Below are positions 25,499 to 36,300 of a stretch of 64,000 nucleotides of DNA, one piece after another; position 1 is the first letter of the stretch, and each line of letters starts with the position of its first letter. The translations under genes and the position numbers were made by a program. Origin of the DNA: Halobacillus sp. Nhm2S1 (lineage in GTDB: Bacteria; Bacillota; Bacilli; Bacillales; Halobacillaceae). Location: assembly GCF_019599545.1 (NCBI RefSeq), contig NZ_JAIEZV010000001.1, forward strand, positions 806,001 to 870,000. The letters run 5' to 3'. The notes below the pieces were generated by a model. It was not told the origin of the DNA. It did not search any database and saw nothing but the letters and a program-made list of their open reading frames with translations.

Positions 25499-26446
25499 TT
25501 ATTTATACAGCATATCTTTTAGTGTCCTCGTCATTTTCTCCAGGGCTTCCGCTGACCGGTCGACGACCCCTGCCATATTGATAAAACTGTGGACGAGATC
25601 TCCAAAATGGAGATGATTTACAGACACTCCAGAGGCTTGGAGGCGCTCCGTATAAGCAAAGGCTTCCTCTCTGAGGGGGTCGTATTCTGCGGTCACCATC
25701 AACGTAGGAGGTAACGTGGCCATGTTCCGGGCCCTTAATGGGGACACGAACACACCCTGCCCATCTTCCTCCTTCTTCAAATAATGCCTAAAGAACCATT
25801 TCATTTTTTCATTCGTCAGGTTGTATGTATAATTCGCCTTATAAGAAGCCGTATCAAATTTATAGTCCAACACAGGGGTAATCAGAAATTGATGAGAAAT
25901 TTCTATTTCCTCATCATCCATGAAATAAAGAGCTGAAGCAGCAGCCAGGTTACCTCCAGAGCTTTCTCCCCCTATGGAAAGAAGACTGGGGTCACCTTTC
26001 CATACCCAGGCCTTTTGCGCCACCCATTGGATGGCATCCACCGCATCGTTAAAAGCCGCCGGATATTTATGTTCAGGGGCTAATCGGTAGTCAACAGATA
26101 CCACAACCGTTTGCGCATACGACGAAAAATACTTGCACACATTTTCTGAGCTGCTTAGATCCCCAAAGACCCAGCCCCCTCCATGAAAATAAACGAGGAC
26201 AGGAAATGGTCCCATCTCATAAGGGGTATAAACTCTTATCGGAACTTCATGACCGTCTCGCCCAGTAAAAGACGAGTGAATCACAGAAACTCCTGTCACA
26301 GGAACGTCTTTGAAGAAGCCCCTGGCTACCTGGTAATAGTCTCTTGACTGAGCAGGAGTCAATTCAGCCAAAGGAGGATGCGCGAGTTCTCTCATCTTGT
26401 TCCCTACACTTTCAAGTAGTTGTAGGACTTGAACATCTACCCTCAT
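25499..26446 (-). CDS. HSL-family alpha/beta hydrolase (esterase)
   Basis: A 315-residue carboxylesterase of the hormone-sensitive-lipase family: oxyanion motif YFHGGGWVFGD, nucleophile in GGESSGGNLAA, Asp in TAEYDPLREE and His in GDLVHSF. Its ATG overlaps the TGA of the upstream acetyltransferase gene (ATGA), so the two are coupled and share the Fur-controlled promoter. A role in iron metabolism, such as releasing or editing an ester of a siderophore, is inferred only from that control; known siderophore esterases (Fes, BesA) belong to a different subfamily. No signal peptide is seen. Confidence 0.85.
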   Translation of the reverse strand: MRVDVQVLQLLESVGNKMRELAHPPLAELTPAQSRDYYQVARGFFKDVPVTGVSVIHSSFTGRDGHEVPIRVYTPYEMGPFPVLVYFHGGGWVFGDLSSSENVCKYFSSYAQTVVVSVDYRLAPEHKYPAAFNDAVDAIQWVAQKAWVWKGDPSLLSIGGESSGGNLAAASALYFMDDEEIEISHQFLITPVLDYKFDTASYKANYTYNLTNEKMKWFFRHYLKKEEDGQGVFVSPLRARNMATLPPTLMVTAEYDPLREEAFAYTERLQASGVSVNHLHFGDLVHSFINMAGVVDRSAEALEKMTRTLKDMLYK

Positions 26447-27081
26447 TCGACCAACCTACCTTCTGGCAGAGTGATTCGGTGCAGTATCTCCATTTGAATT
26501 TGATCTTTCTTTAGTTTTTCAACAATGGCTTCTTTTTCACCTATCGTCAGAAAGGCTTGTTTATGCGGCAGCTGAATACGATTCACCACTTCTCCTCCTA
26601 ATTCCTTCAAAATTGGTACAACAATTCTATTTCGCCGGTCTGGTTCACCAATAATCCGTTCAGCATCGTAACGATCCAACAAGAAAAAAATCATCGCACG
26701 GATCAAGGAGAGTCCGTCTTCCTTGTTTAGTAGTGGACGTGGACCAATCAATAAATGCATCCCGAGGTCTCCTTCATAATAGTTATAATAACCTTTGATA
26801 GGATCCTGCTTGATGCTGTATGCAATCAAATAACAGACAGGTTCACCTTCATAGGTACCAATATAACAATCTTTATATTCTGCTTCCTCTGATTGTTTGG
26901 CCCAGGATGCCAGTTCAGACTTTGGAAGGTTTAACTTCCAGAAAGGGGCAATATGCTTCTGGTGCATCCAGTCATAGAGCAGATCCACGTCCCTCTCTGC
27001 ATCAAGTGGGCGAAAGGAAAAATGCTTCTCCTCTTCTTTGTTCTTCATAATCAATGCCGTTTCACTGATGGAATTGTTCAT
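26443..27081 (-). CDS. RhbD/IucB-type acetyltransferase, second copy
   Basis: A 212-residue siderophore-type GNAT. WMHQKHIAPFWKLNLPKSEL aligns with the matching segment of the RhbD-like protein at 20025-20606, followed by GMHLLIGPRPLLNKEDGLSL and EPDRRNRIVVPILKELGGEV. GGAGGAGAG precedes MNNSISE, so the 11-codon extension is rejected. It lies directly downstream of a Fur box. Possible jobs are a second acyl group on the siderophore, giving variants, or replacement of the first copy. Sequence divergence from the operon copy is high, so it does not look like a recent duplication. Confidence 0.85.
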   Translation of the reverse strand: MNNSISETALIMKNKEEEKHFSFRPLDAERDVDLLYDWMHQKHIAPFWKLNLPKSELASWAKQSEEAEYKDCYIGTYEGEPVCYLIAYSIKQDPIKGYYNYYEGDLGMHLLIGPRPLLNKEDGLSLIRAMIFFLLDRYDAERIIGEPDRRNRIVVPILKELGGEVVNRIQLPHKQAFLTIGEKEAIVEKLKKDQIQMEILHRITLPEGRLVE

Positions 27082-27104
27082 CGTCTCTCCTCCTGCAACT
27101 TTTA

Positions 27105-27165
27105 ATGATAACAATTATCATTATCATTTGTGCTTGATTATATGAAAAACGTAAGATCAATACAA
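27105..27165 (-). promoter_or_regulatory. Fur-controlled promoter of the acetyltransferase-esterase unit
   Basis: -35 TTGTAT (27160-27165), a 17-nt spacer and -10 TATAAT (27137-27142) on the minus strand. Just downstream ATGATAACAATTATCATTATCAT (27105-27127; two overlapping TGATAAT half-site sets) matches the Fur box and would cover the transcription start. Confidence 0.8.
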
Positions 27166-27283
27166 TAGTCACAATGACCTACACGAGGGAGTCTTATAAG
27201 TCATAGAGCCATATTTCACCTCTATTCCAGCAAGCCCCCTTCCAGCTTCGTTTCCATCCTCTTTTTTTAATTCCAAAAAAAAA

Positions 27284-27325
27284 GCCCCGTCTTGGACAAT
27301 TTCTCATATGTCCTAGAAACGAGGT
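27284..27325 (-). terminator. terminator after the giant repeat protein gene
   Basis: Imperfect stem: CCTCGT with ACGGGG and, inside it, AGGAC with GTCC, followed on the minus strand by CTTTTTTTTT. It lies about 20 bases past the stop. Confidence 0.65.
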
Positions 27326-27345
27326 GTTGTTCGGAATCGTTTGAC

Positions 27346-30300
27346 TTAATTAAAGTCGCATGCAAATTTCAGTTCATCCGCGGAGATTCTGATTTCTCTT
27401 TCAATACAGGACTGAATCCAGTCGAGGACACGCGTAACATTCAAGCATATCCCTTTCTCATGTAGAGTCTGCATGTCATCATTTCGACTAGAATGGACCT
27501 GCCCATTTGTATGAATCGTCGCATCCATTTGAGTCTGTAAACTTTGATAGTATTGAAGGTGAAGAATTGCTGCGTTCAGATTCCCATTAGTGCAGACAAG
27601 GTCCACTTGGCACTGATTCGGAGAAACAGTGCCTTTGATCTCTGTTGAAGGTGGAGCACACAGAAGAACTTGGTTACAGACGGTTCTCTGCATCGGTGCA
27701 CTCACACACCTCCCGTTCGTTCCTTCCACTGTAATAACGATATCGAAGGTAGTTGCTACAGTAATTTTCTGAATCTCTATCTCTTCCCCCGCCGGCAATT
27801 GGACCCAGATGCTTTCCCTATTCCCCGGGTCTCCCTGTTCACGTAAAACCATATTGCTCAAACGGCAGAAAGCTCTTGGAGCATCGAGCACACATGGGTC
27901 CACAATCTGCAATTCCTCACGGACGTAGGTGGTCTCACCTTCTACCACTACAATGGAAAGAGTTTCTGCCTGATACCCGGATCTGGAAATACGAAGGTCA
28001 TACGTCCCTCCGAACACATCATCAAAGCGGAATAGGCCATCCTCATCTGACATCGTCGAAGCAAGTACGGTTCCATCGCTGGCGACCAACTCGATAATGG
28101 CACCTGCAAGGGGGAACGTCGTTTCTTCATTGGCGATCTGCCCAATGACTCTACCAAGTGGGATCGGCTGAAGATTGACGACCAATTCCAAGACGCTCCC
28201 TGGTTCAATTGTGATGCTCTGCAGGTCTACGATATAGTTTTCTTTACTCGTAGATAGGTTCAAATCTCCTACTGGAAGACCTGAAATCAACACTTCTCCA
28301 TCACTATCGGTGACTCCGCCACCCACAACAATTCCCTCAGGGAAAGTGACGGTAACGTTGGCACCCGGTACAGTTTCTCCTGTGTTGTTGTCGATGACTT
28401 TCACAGATAAAGTCCCTGGGTCATCTTCAAGGAAGATGGTAACGGTTGTAACCTGGTTGGCTGTAATGGATATAGCTAGAGCGGCTGTTCCATAACCTGG
28501 AGCTGATGCAACGATCACGTAATCACCCGGAGTTAAGTTCTGTACGGTAAATGCACCAGATGGATCATCCAACACCGTCTTGAGGAGCTTGCCTTGATTG
28601 TCATATACCTGAATACTCACACCTTGCTCCGCAATAGGCGCACCTTCAGCATCAACGACCTGACCTGCTGCTGCTCCGACTAGTGAATCCAATGGAAGGT
28701 TCACTCTCTCAGTCACGTCTGGCTCCACAACCACTGGAAGAACATTAGTTCCATATCCATCAGCATTTGCAGTAACAGTGTAGACGGAAGGGGAAAGACC
28801 TTGCACCGTATATCTTCCATTTGAATCTGTCGAAGTGCTAGCCACTACGGTTGAAGAGCCATCTACCCATCTTCTTATCAAAAGATTTGCACCTGCTAGA
28901 GGGAGGTTGGTCCTTGAATCAAATACAATGCCTGTTATACCACCAGGGTTTGATTCAAGTACTGCGTTGAGAGTTGTATCCTCACCCTGATTTAGATTGA
29001 CACCCGACACCATATCTTCAAATCCAGAGGCCCTGAAAATGACGGTGAAGGCCCCAGATGGCAAGTTCCCTACAATGTAGAATCCATCTGCTGACGTAAT
29101 TCCTGTTCCTACAACCGTTTCGTAAGGGTCGAGGACACGGACCGTAGCTCCTTGAATTGGAAAACCGTCCACATCTGTCACGATCCCACTTATGGAAGCA
29201 GGATCACTGACGAGGAAAAGATCGGTTGAGATCAGTTCACCAGCATCCACGGTAGCACCTACGGATCCGCTGGAATACTCGTTTGAAGACGCTGTGACGA
29301 TATATTCTCCGGGATGGACTCCTTCAAAAAAGTAGAATCCGTCTTGATCCGTGACCGCCACGGCGATTGAAACAAGACTTTCCACAGGAAATAGTTGAAC
29401 GATGGCTCCTGAAATAGGGACTTCATCAAAAGCGTCAAAAACAAAACCTTCAATTCCACCCGGGACAGGGTCTAAATCAGCATTGACAATCGTCGTTTGC
29501 CCAACCGAGATGCTCGCTCCTAAACTCAATGACTGGAAAGATGGATGAGAAAAGACGACGGTGTAGGTGCCCGGTTCCAAGCCCGCGACACGATATCTCC
29601 CCTCATCGTCGGTCTGAGTCAAAACGAAAAGTTCTCCTGAATCCCCGTACACAGAAATACTTGTATCCCTCAACCGCTCACCGGAAATCGACGAGGTCAC
29701 CACTCCTTCTAATGTGCCCTGTTCTCTAGAAAGCTCGAGCCTAACTGTTGAAGGTGTATTCGCGCTGACGATCACAGAGGCGGTTTGCGTCCCGAACAGT
29801 GGTGCAGCAGCTGTGACAGCATAGACCCCTGGAGTCAACCCAGTCACGTAAAAGGCGCCAGAGCTATCTGTGGCCGTTATTTGAACAATAGGCCCGGTTG
29901 GTGATAAAGCACGGATGACGACCGTTGCTCCTATGATCGGCATGCCACTGATTCGTTCCAGTACCAGTCCTTCAAGACTTCCAGGGTTTTCTGAAAGCGA
30001 GAAGTCGGCCCGGGTCAATTGACCAACCGTCACTTCTATATCTTGAACGGCATTTCCGAATCCTTCTGCAGATATTACGAGACGATACTTTCCAGCGGCC
30101 AACCCACTGAATTGGTAGGCTCCATCAGGATCGGTCACTATAGTAGCTGCTATAGCCCCGTTGCTATCAAAAAGCCTTACGACTGCTCCTTCTATGAAGT
30201 CTCCGCTGTCTTCAGCTGTTACGACTCCTATCACACCTCCCGGATTAGGCTGGAGGAAAAGGGTCGTTGTGATAGTAGCATCTGGTGATAAAAGTACAGC

Positions 30301-33300
30301 CGTCGAAGACGTGCCATAATTTGCAGCAACTGTCGAAAGGATAACTGTGCTCGGAGGAAGACCTGTGATGGAAAAGTTCCCTTCTCCGTCTGTAAGAGCA
30401 ACTGTAATAGGAAGACCGCTGACATCTGACACCGTTACAAGCGCTCCCCCTATCGGAGATCGTGTCTCCGCATCAATAACTTGGCCCAGGACCCTGGCAG
30501 GACTCGAATTTAAAGGAATAGTAACGAATGTCGTTCCTCCCGCTTCGACAAAAACGCCGACCGTAGCTCCAGCATAATTTGGCGTTGTGACAGACAGGGT
30601 ATAAGTTCCTGGAGACAGATCCGGAACTGAGAATTCACCCAGAGCATCAGCCAACACCGTTTCAATGAGGATCCCCTCTTGATCGAACACTTTGATTTCA
30701 ATCCCAGCGTTCAGAATTGGCATCCCTTCTGTATCCGTAACCACACCTGCTATCTTCCCGACTACAGGCGATAGCGAAATATCGACGGTTGTCGTCTGAC
30801 CACTTTCCAAAATTGCTCCAACGGCAGTGACCGCATATCCAGGAGCCGTACTTGAAATGGAATAAGACCCTGGGGCCAATCCATCAATTAAATAATAACC
30901 GTTTTCATCCGTTGCACTGGAGGCGACGATCACAGGTACGCCTGCGACTGTTCTTATGACACTGATCGCACCCACAATTGGTTGACCTGTTGAACGGTCT
31001 GTTACCTGTCCTTGAACAGTTCCAGGGTTCGGTTCCAAAACGAAATCCACATCTTCAATCAGGTCACCTCCTTCGAGTATGACGCCCCTCGTCATACTCG
31101 AATAATCGACGGCTCTAACGATGACCTGTAGATTCCCTGGAGGCAAGTTGGAAAATCCATAGTTTCCATCCCCATCCGTAACTGTAGACTCAAGGACCGT
31201 TTCATTTTGATCCAGTACGACCACCGAAGCGTTTGGAATAGGTTCTCCAGATGAAGAACGTACATTACCAGAAATGGATGAAGGCGTGGGAGACAATAGG
31301 ATCGTTGAACTGGATGTTTCATTCGGGGCGACCGATACTCCCGTCTGCCCTGTCGAGTAATTTACAAAAGTAGCTACGAGAAGGTAAGAACCTGGAGCTA
31401 AACTGGATAAAGAAAAACTTCCGGTACCATCCGTAACCAATGTAGCAATCGGAAGTAAGCCCAAAGAAGGAAATACTCTGACAGAAGCCCCTATCAAAGG
31501 CACTCCCTCAGGATCCAGTACGCGACCAGCAATGGCGCCCGTGTTCACTCCTAGAATGGCATCCACCACAACTGTTTGACCAGGAGTGGTCATGAAACGA
31601 ATCGTTTCAGGTTGGTATTCCGGGTTAGAGAAAGATGCCGTATATTCACCAGGCGATAATCCATCCAGTCGATAGGTGCCATCTGCACCTGTCTGAGCGG
31701 TTGCAATCAAGACACCATTCGCATCAAATATTTGGACGAGTGCATTCTCAATAGGGTCTCCCGTACTCTCGCCTGTTACGGTCCCTTCGAGGGTTGACGT
31801 TTGTTGGGATAGAACAAAATCCTCTGTAACTATGCTCCCAGGTTCTAAAATCAAAGAAGACGTTTCCTGGGCATAACCATCCGCTTTTGCTATCAGAATA
31901 AACGTCCCTGGAGGAAGGGAAGTGACTAGATAACTTCCATCAGTCTCTGTGATAGCGGTGGCAATAATCGGCCCTGTGGAAGTGAACTGCCTGACGACAA
32001 CTTCCGCACCGGGAATCGGATCTCCAGCTATATCCGTCACTGTCCCCTGAAGAGTTGCCGGAGCAGGATCTAAAGCAAAACTAGCAATGGACGTCTCTCC
32101 TGATACGACTGAGAATCCGATAAGCTGAGTGCTGTATCCTTCCAAACTGGCTTTTGCCGTATACCCCCCCGGCGATAGCCCAAAAGCCCTGAAATTTCCC
32201 AGTGCATTCGTAGAGGTGGATAAAATGAAAGCCCCGGTGCCATCAAAAATTTCTACACTTGCCCCTCCAAGTGCTTCCCCAGTCAAACGATCACTCACGG
32301 AACCAGCTACATCTCCAGGGTTCGGAGACAGTGCCAGGGTTACCAGTGTCGTTTGACCAGATTCAAGAACTACCGATGTAGAGACAGATCCGAAACTAGG
32401 CGCAGAAGCGGTCACATTAAAGGATCCTGTCGCCAGATTTTTAAGGATAAAATTCCCATCCGCGTCTGTAAACGTATCCCCTACGATGTTTCCTGTAAAA
32501 GGATCGGAGACGCTTACGGAACTCCCACTGATCCCTGTTCCCGTGTTTTCATTAATTACTTGACCTGTCAACGTTGCTGGAAAAGCTTCCATAGGAACAG
32601 TGGTTTGTGTCACCTGTCCGGAATTTACGGTCACCCCGACGGAACTCGATTGGTATCCAGGGACGGTAGCTGTGACGATATAGTTCCCCGGAAGAATGCT
32701 TTCAAAAAGGAAGCTGCCATCAGGCTGCGCCAGAGCTGTGGCGATGACGACGTTTAATTCATTAAGCAATCTCACCTGCAATCCAGTACCCGTAATGGAA
32801 TTTCCAGTTGTATCTACCAATTGACCTTCGATGGATCCCCTTAACTGAGACAATGCTATATTGCCATTGGCATTGACATCACTGATAACCGTAACACCAA
32901 AGGTCTGCGTACCGTACCCTTCCAGGGAAGCCGTAATGGTGTAGCTTCCAGGTGCGAGACCAGTGACCGTATAATTACCGAATGGATCTGTTGTCACCGT
33001 GGCAACCGCCTGGTCTTCCGTCCCCGATTCTCGGATGACGACACGAGCGTTCGGTAATGGATTTCCCGAAAAATCATCCGTCACCTCGCCACTGATCCCT
33101 CCTGGATTTGCCATTAGTACAAAATCCACATTGGTCACGTCTCCACCCGGCGGAAGAATGATTTCCGATAGGACAAGGCTGTACCCAGGAGCAGTAACTA
33201 CAATCGTCGATGCTCCTGCTGGCAAATTGCTGAGGGAATAGAATCCGTTGGCGTCCGTTCCAGCTATCCTTATGGGCACTTCATTTGCATCCAGCACGCT

Positions 33301-36300
33301 AATGGTCGCATTTGTGACCGGATTTCCTCCCTCATCCAAAACTGTACCTGAAAAGGAAGCAGGATTGGCTGTTAAGGTCAAGTCGATCGTCGTTGTCTGG
33401 TTAGAATCGACCACCGCTCCAGCTGAAACTGTAGTATAATCAGGCGCGCTTGCAGAAACGATGTAGTTTCCAGGAGACAGATTGGGGAATACATAGTTGC
33501 CATTGGCATCAGCGATCGTACTCGCCAAGAAGACTTTTTCTGCAGTATAAAGCTGAACGAGCGTACTCGGCTGAACGGGGCTGACCGTGCCGGATATAAT
33601 ACCAGGTTGCTCTTCCAGGGAGAGATCGACAACGCTCGTTGACCCGGACAGAACGATCGCTCCCCCTACTTTTGTTTCAAACCCTTCCGCACTTGCCACA
33701 ATACTGTAACTGCCAGGAGGTAAGCCCGAAATTGTATATTGTCCATTCTGGTCAGCAACCACACTATCCAACTGGACGTTGTTTTGATCAATAACTTTGA
33801 CGACAGCCCCCGGGACCGGATCCCCAGAAGTTTGAGAATTGATCGTCCCTGTTACCGTCCCTGGATTTGGTATCATACCAATGATCACATTTTCCATCCC
33901 GCCTGGAGGAATCGTAACTGACGAGAAGTTGGTCTGGTACCCGCTGAGAGAGGCAAACACCGTATAGGTCCCGGGTGCAAGCTGATCAACGAGATAATCG
34001 CCATTTGTATCTGTAAAAGTAGTTTGAATTACAGCCCCGTTGACATCCAGGATACGAACTTCAATCTCAGTTCCTGTTAGAGGGTCCCCTGTTTGACTGT
34101 TAATGACAGTTCCTGTAATGGACACAGGCGTAGGACTAAGCGTGAAATCAGCTGTAGAAGTCATACTGGATTCAATGAAGACACCTTGTGAAATCGATTG
34201 GTAATTTTGTGCAGTAACGGTTACATTATAGGTACCCGGCGCCAGTTGAGGGATGGTATAAAAGCCAGTATCATCCGTAACACCAGTAGCCACTACCACA
34301 TTTCCCTCATCCGCCCGGGCTGTAATTACCGCTCCAGGAATAGCCCCCATGCTATTATCCATTATCGTGCCCTCAAGGGAACCAGGCTGTTGAAGTAAGG
34401 AAAAGTCGACAACAGTAATTTCACCCTCATTGATTTGAGCTCCAAGCACTTGTGTTTGATAATCGACAGCTGATGCACGCACGGTATAATTACCAGGCTC
34501 CAAATTAGGGAACGAAAATTGGCCCGAGGCGTTCGTTAAGGTTGAAGCTATGGCCACACCGTTCAGTAGAAGCTGGACGGTGGCATTGCTCAGAAGTTGA
34601 CCTGCCTCGTTTTCGACGACACCTTCAAGATCCCCGGCATTCCTTGTCAGCTGTGCAACCAATGTCGTCGCAGTGCCAGGAGAAATAATAGCACCGACCG
34701 TTTCAACCGCATACCCCATCTGACTGATTGTAACTGTATAAGAACCAGGGGGAATATTTCCAACCGTATAGCTGCCAGTAGCATCTGTAAGAACCGAAGC
34801 CACTGTCACTCCACTCTGGTTCACTACCTGGACGGTCGCCCCCTCAATCGCGTCTCCTGATGCTCCATCTGTAATGCTCCCACTTAACGACCCAGGCTGA
34901 TCAACTAAAGTTACATCCTGCGTTACCGTGTCTCCTTGTTCAACGGTAAAGCCTAGAAAACTTGTTTGATAGCCGGGGGCAGAAGTCCTTAATGTGTAGG
35001 TACCAGCTGCTAATTCATCAATGGTATAGCTGCCTGATCCATCTGTCATCGTTGTCGTAATCACGTTATTGGCACGATCCAAAACTTCCACAGTGGCATT
35101 CGGAATAGGGACGCTTGCTTCCGATTGGACTGTCCCTGTAATGGTAGCCGGTGATCCTGCAAGTTCAAAATCTTCTACCGTAGTCAGATTTGCCTCCACG
35201 GTGGTCCCTCTCGTCTCCGCTTGAAACGTAGGCGCACTGACAGTCAGAACATAAGTACCCGGTGAGACTGTATTAAATACATAATCTCCTTGAGCATTTG
35301 TAACAGACGTATCAATGACCGCATTGAAGCTGTCGATCAAGCGGACTTCCGCACCTGAAATAGGTACACTTCCAGCAGAAGTAACCGTTCCACTAAGAGA
35401 TCCCGGATCCGGATTCAACAATACATCGACGACCTCGATCTCACCACTCGTTAACGTAACCGGCTCCACAACAGTCATAAAGTCGGGATAGGAGAAGGTA
35501 ACGGTGTAATTCCCCGGCGCCACCCCATTCAGTGAATATTCCCCATTTCCATTGGTCATGACCGTGTCTACTAACACATTCATTGAATCTCTGAGTTCAA
35601 CAGTCACTCCGGTGAGAGGGAGTCCATTCTGTCCTGATATAACCTGACCGGTTACAGCCGCATCCGTCTGAACATCGATGGTGTTCGTTACAGTTTGCTC
35701 AGGAAGTTGGTCACCACTATAATCATCCACCCCTGTTCCTGTGACCGTATTCAAAGGCTGTGTACCTGAGTTAGTAAAAATCCCCACCACAGTATAAGTC
35801 AGTAGTGCTGTCTGCCCGGGATTTATGTTTCCGACATCCCATGACAACGTCTTCATCTCACTATTATAGATAGGCGACCCCGACGTTGCAGAAATGTTAC
35901 TCACATTTGTCAACTGATCGATTTGAATCAGATCATCGACTACGATTTGTCTAGCCAATGATCCACCGTTATTCGTTACAGTGACTTCCTGTTCCCATGT
36001 TCCTTCTTCTCCATTTAAAATACTGTTTGGACCTGAAGTGATGACTTTCGTTACATCTAATGCTGCACGTATATCTCCATCTTCTATAGCTACAGGGTTT
36101 GAAAAAGCATTTTCGAATTCAAATCCCTCGCTTGTACGTAAGGAATCTTTATTGTAATTGTTCGCATTGGTTGATGAGAAAATAATGAATTGAAGTGGAT
36201 CATTTTCCGTTATTCCAAGCGTCTGAAAAAAGACCGAAGCGGAAAACTGAACATCCACGAAATAATCGGGGTCCCCCCCGAAATCTGATCCATCATTGGT

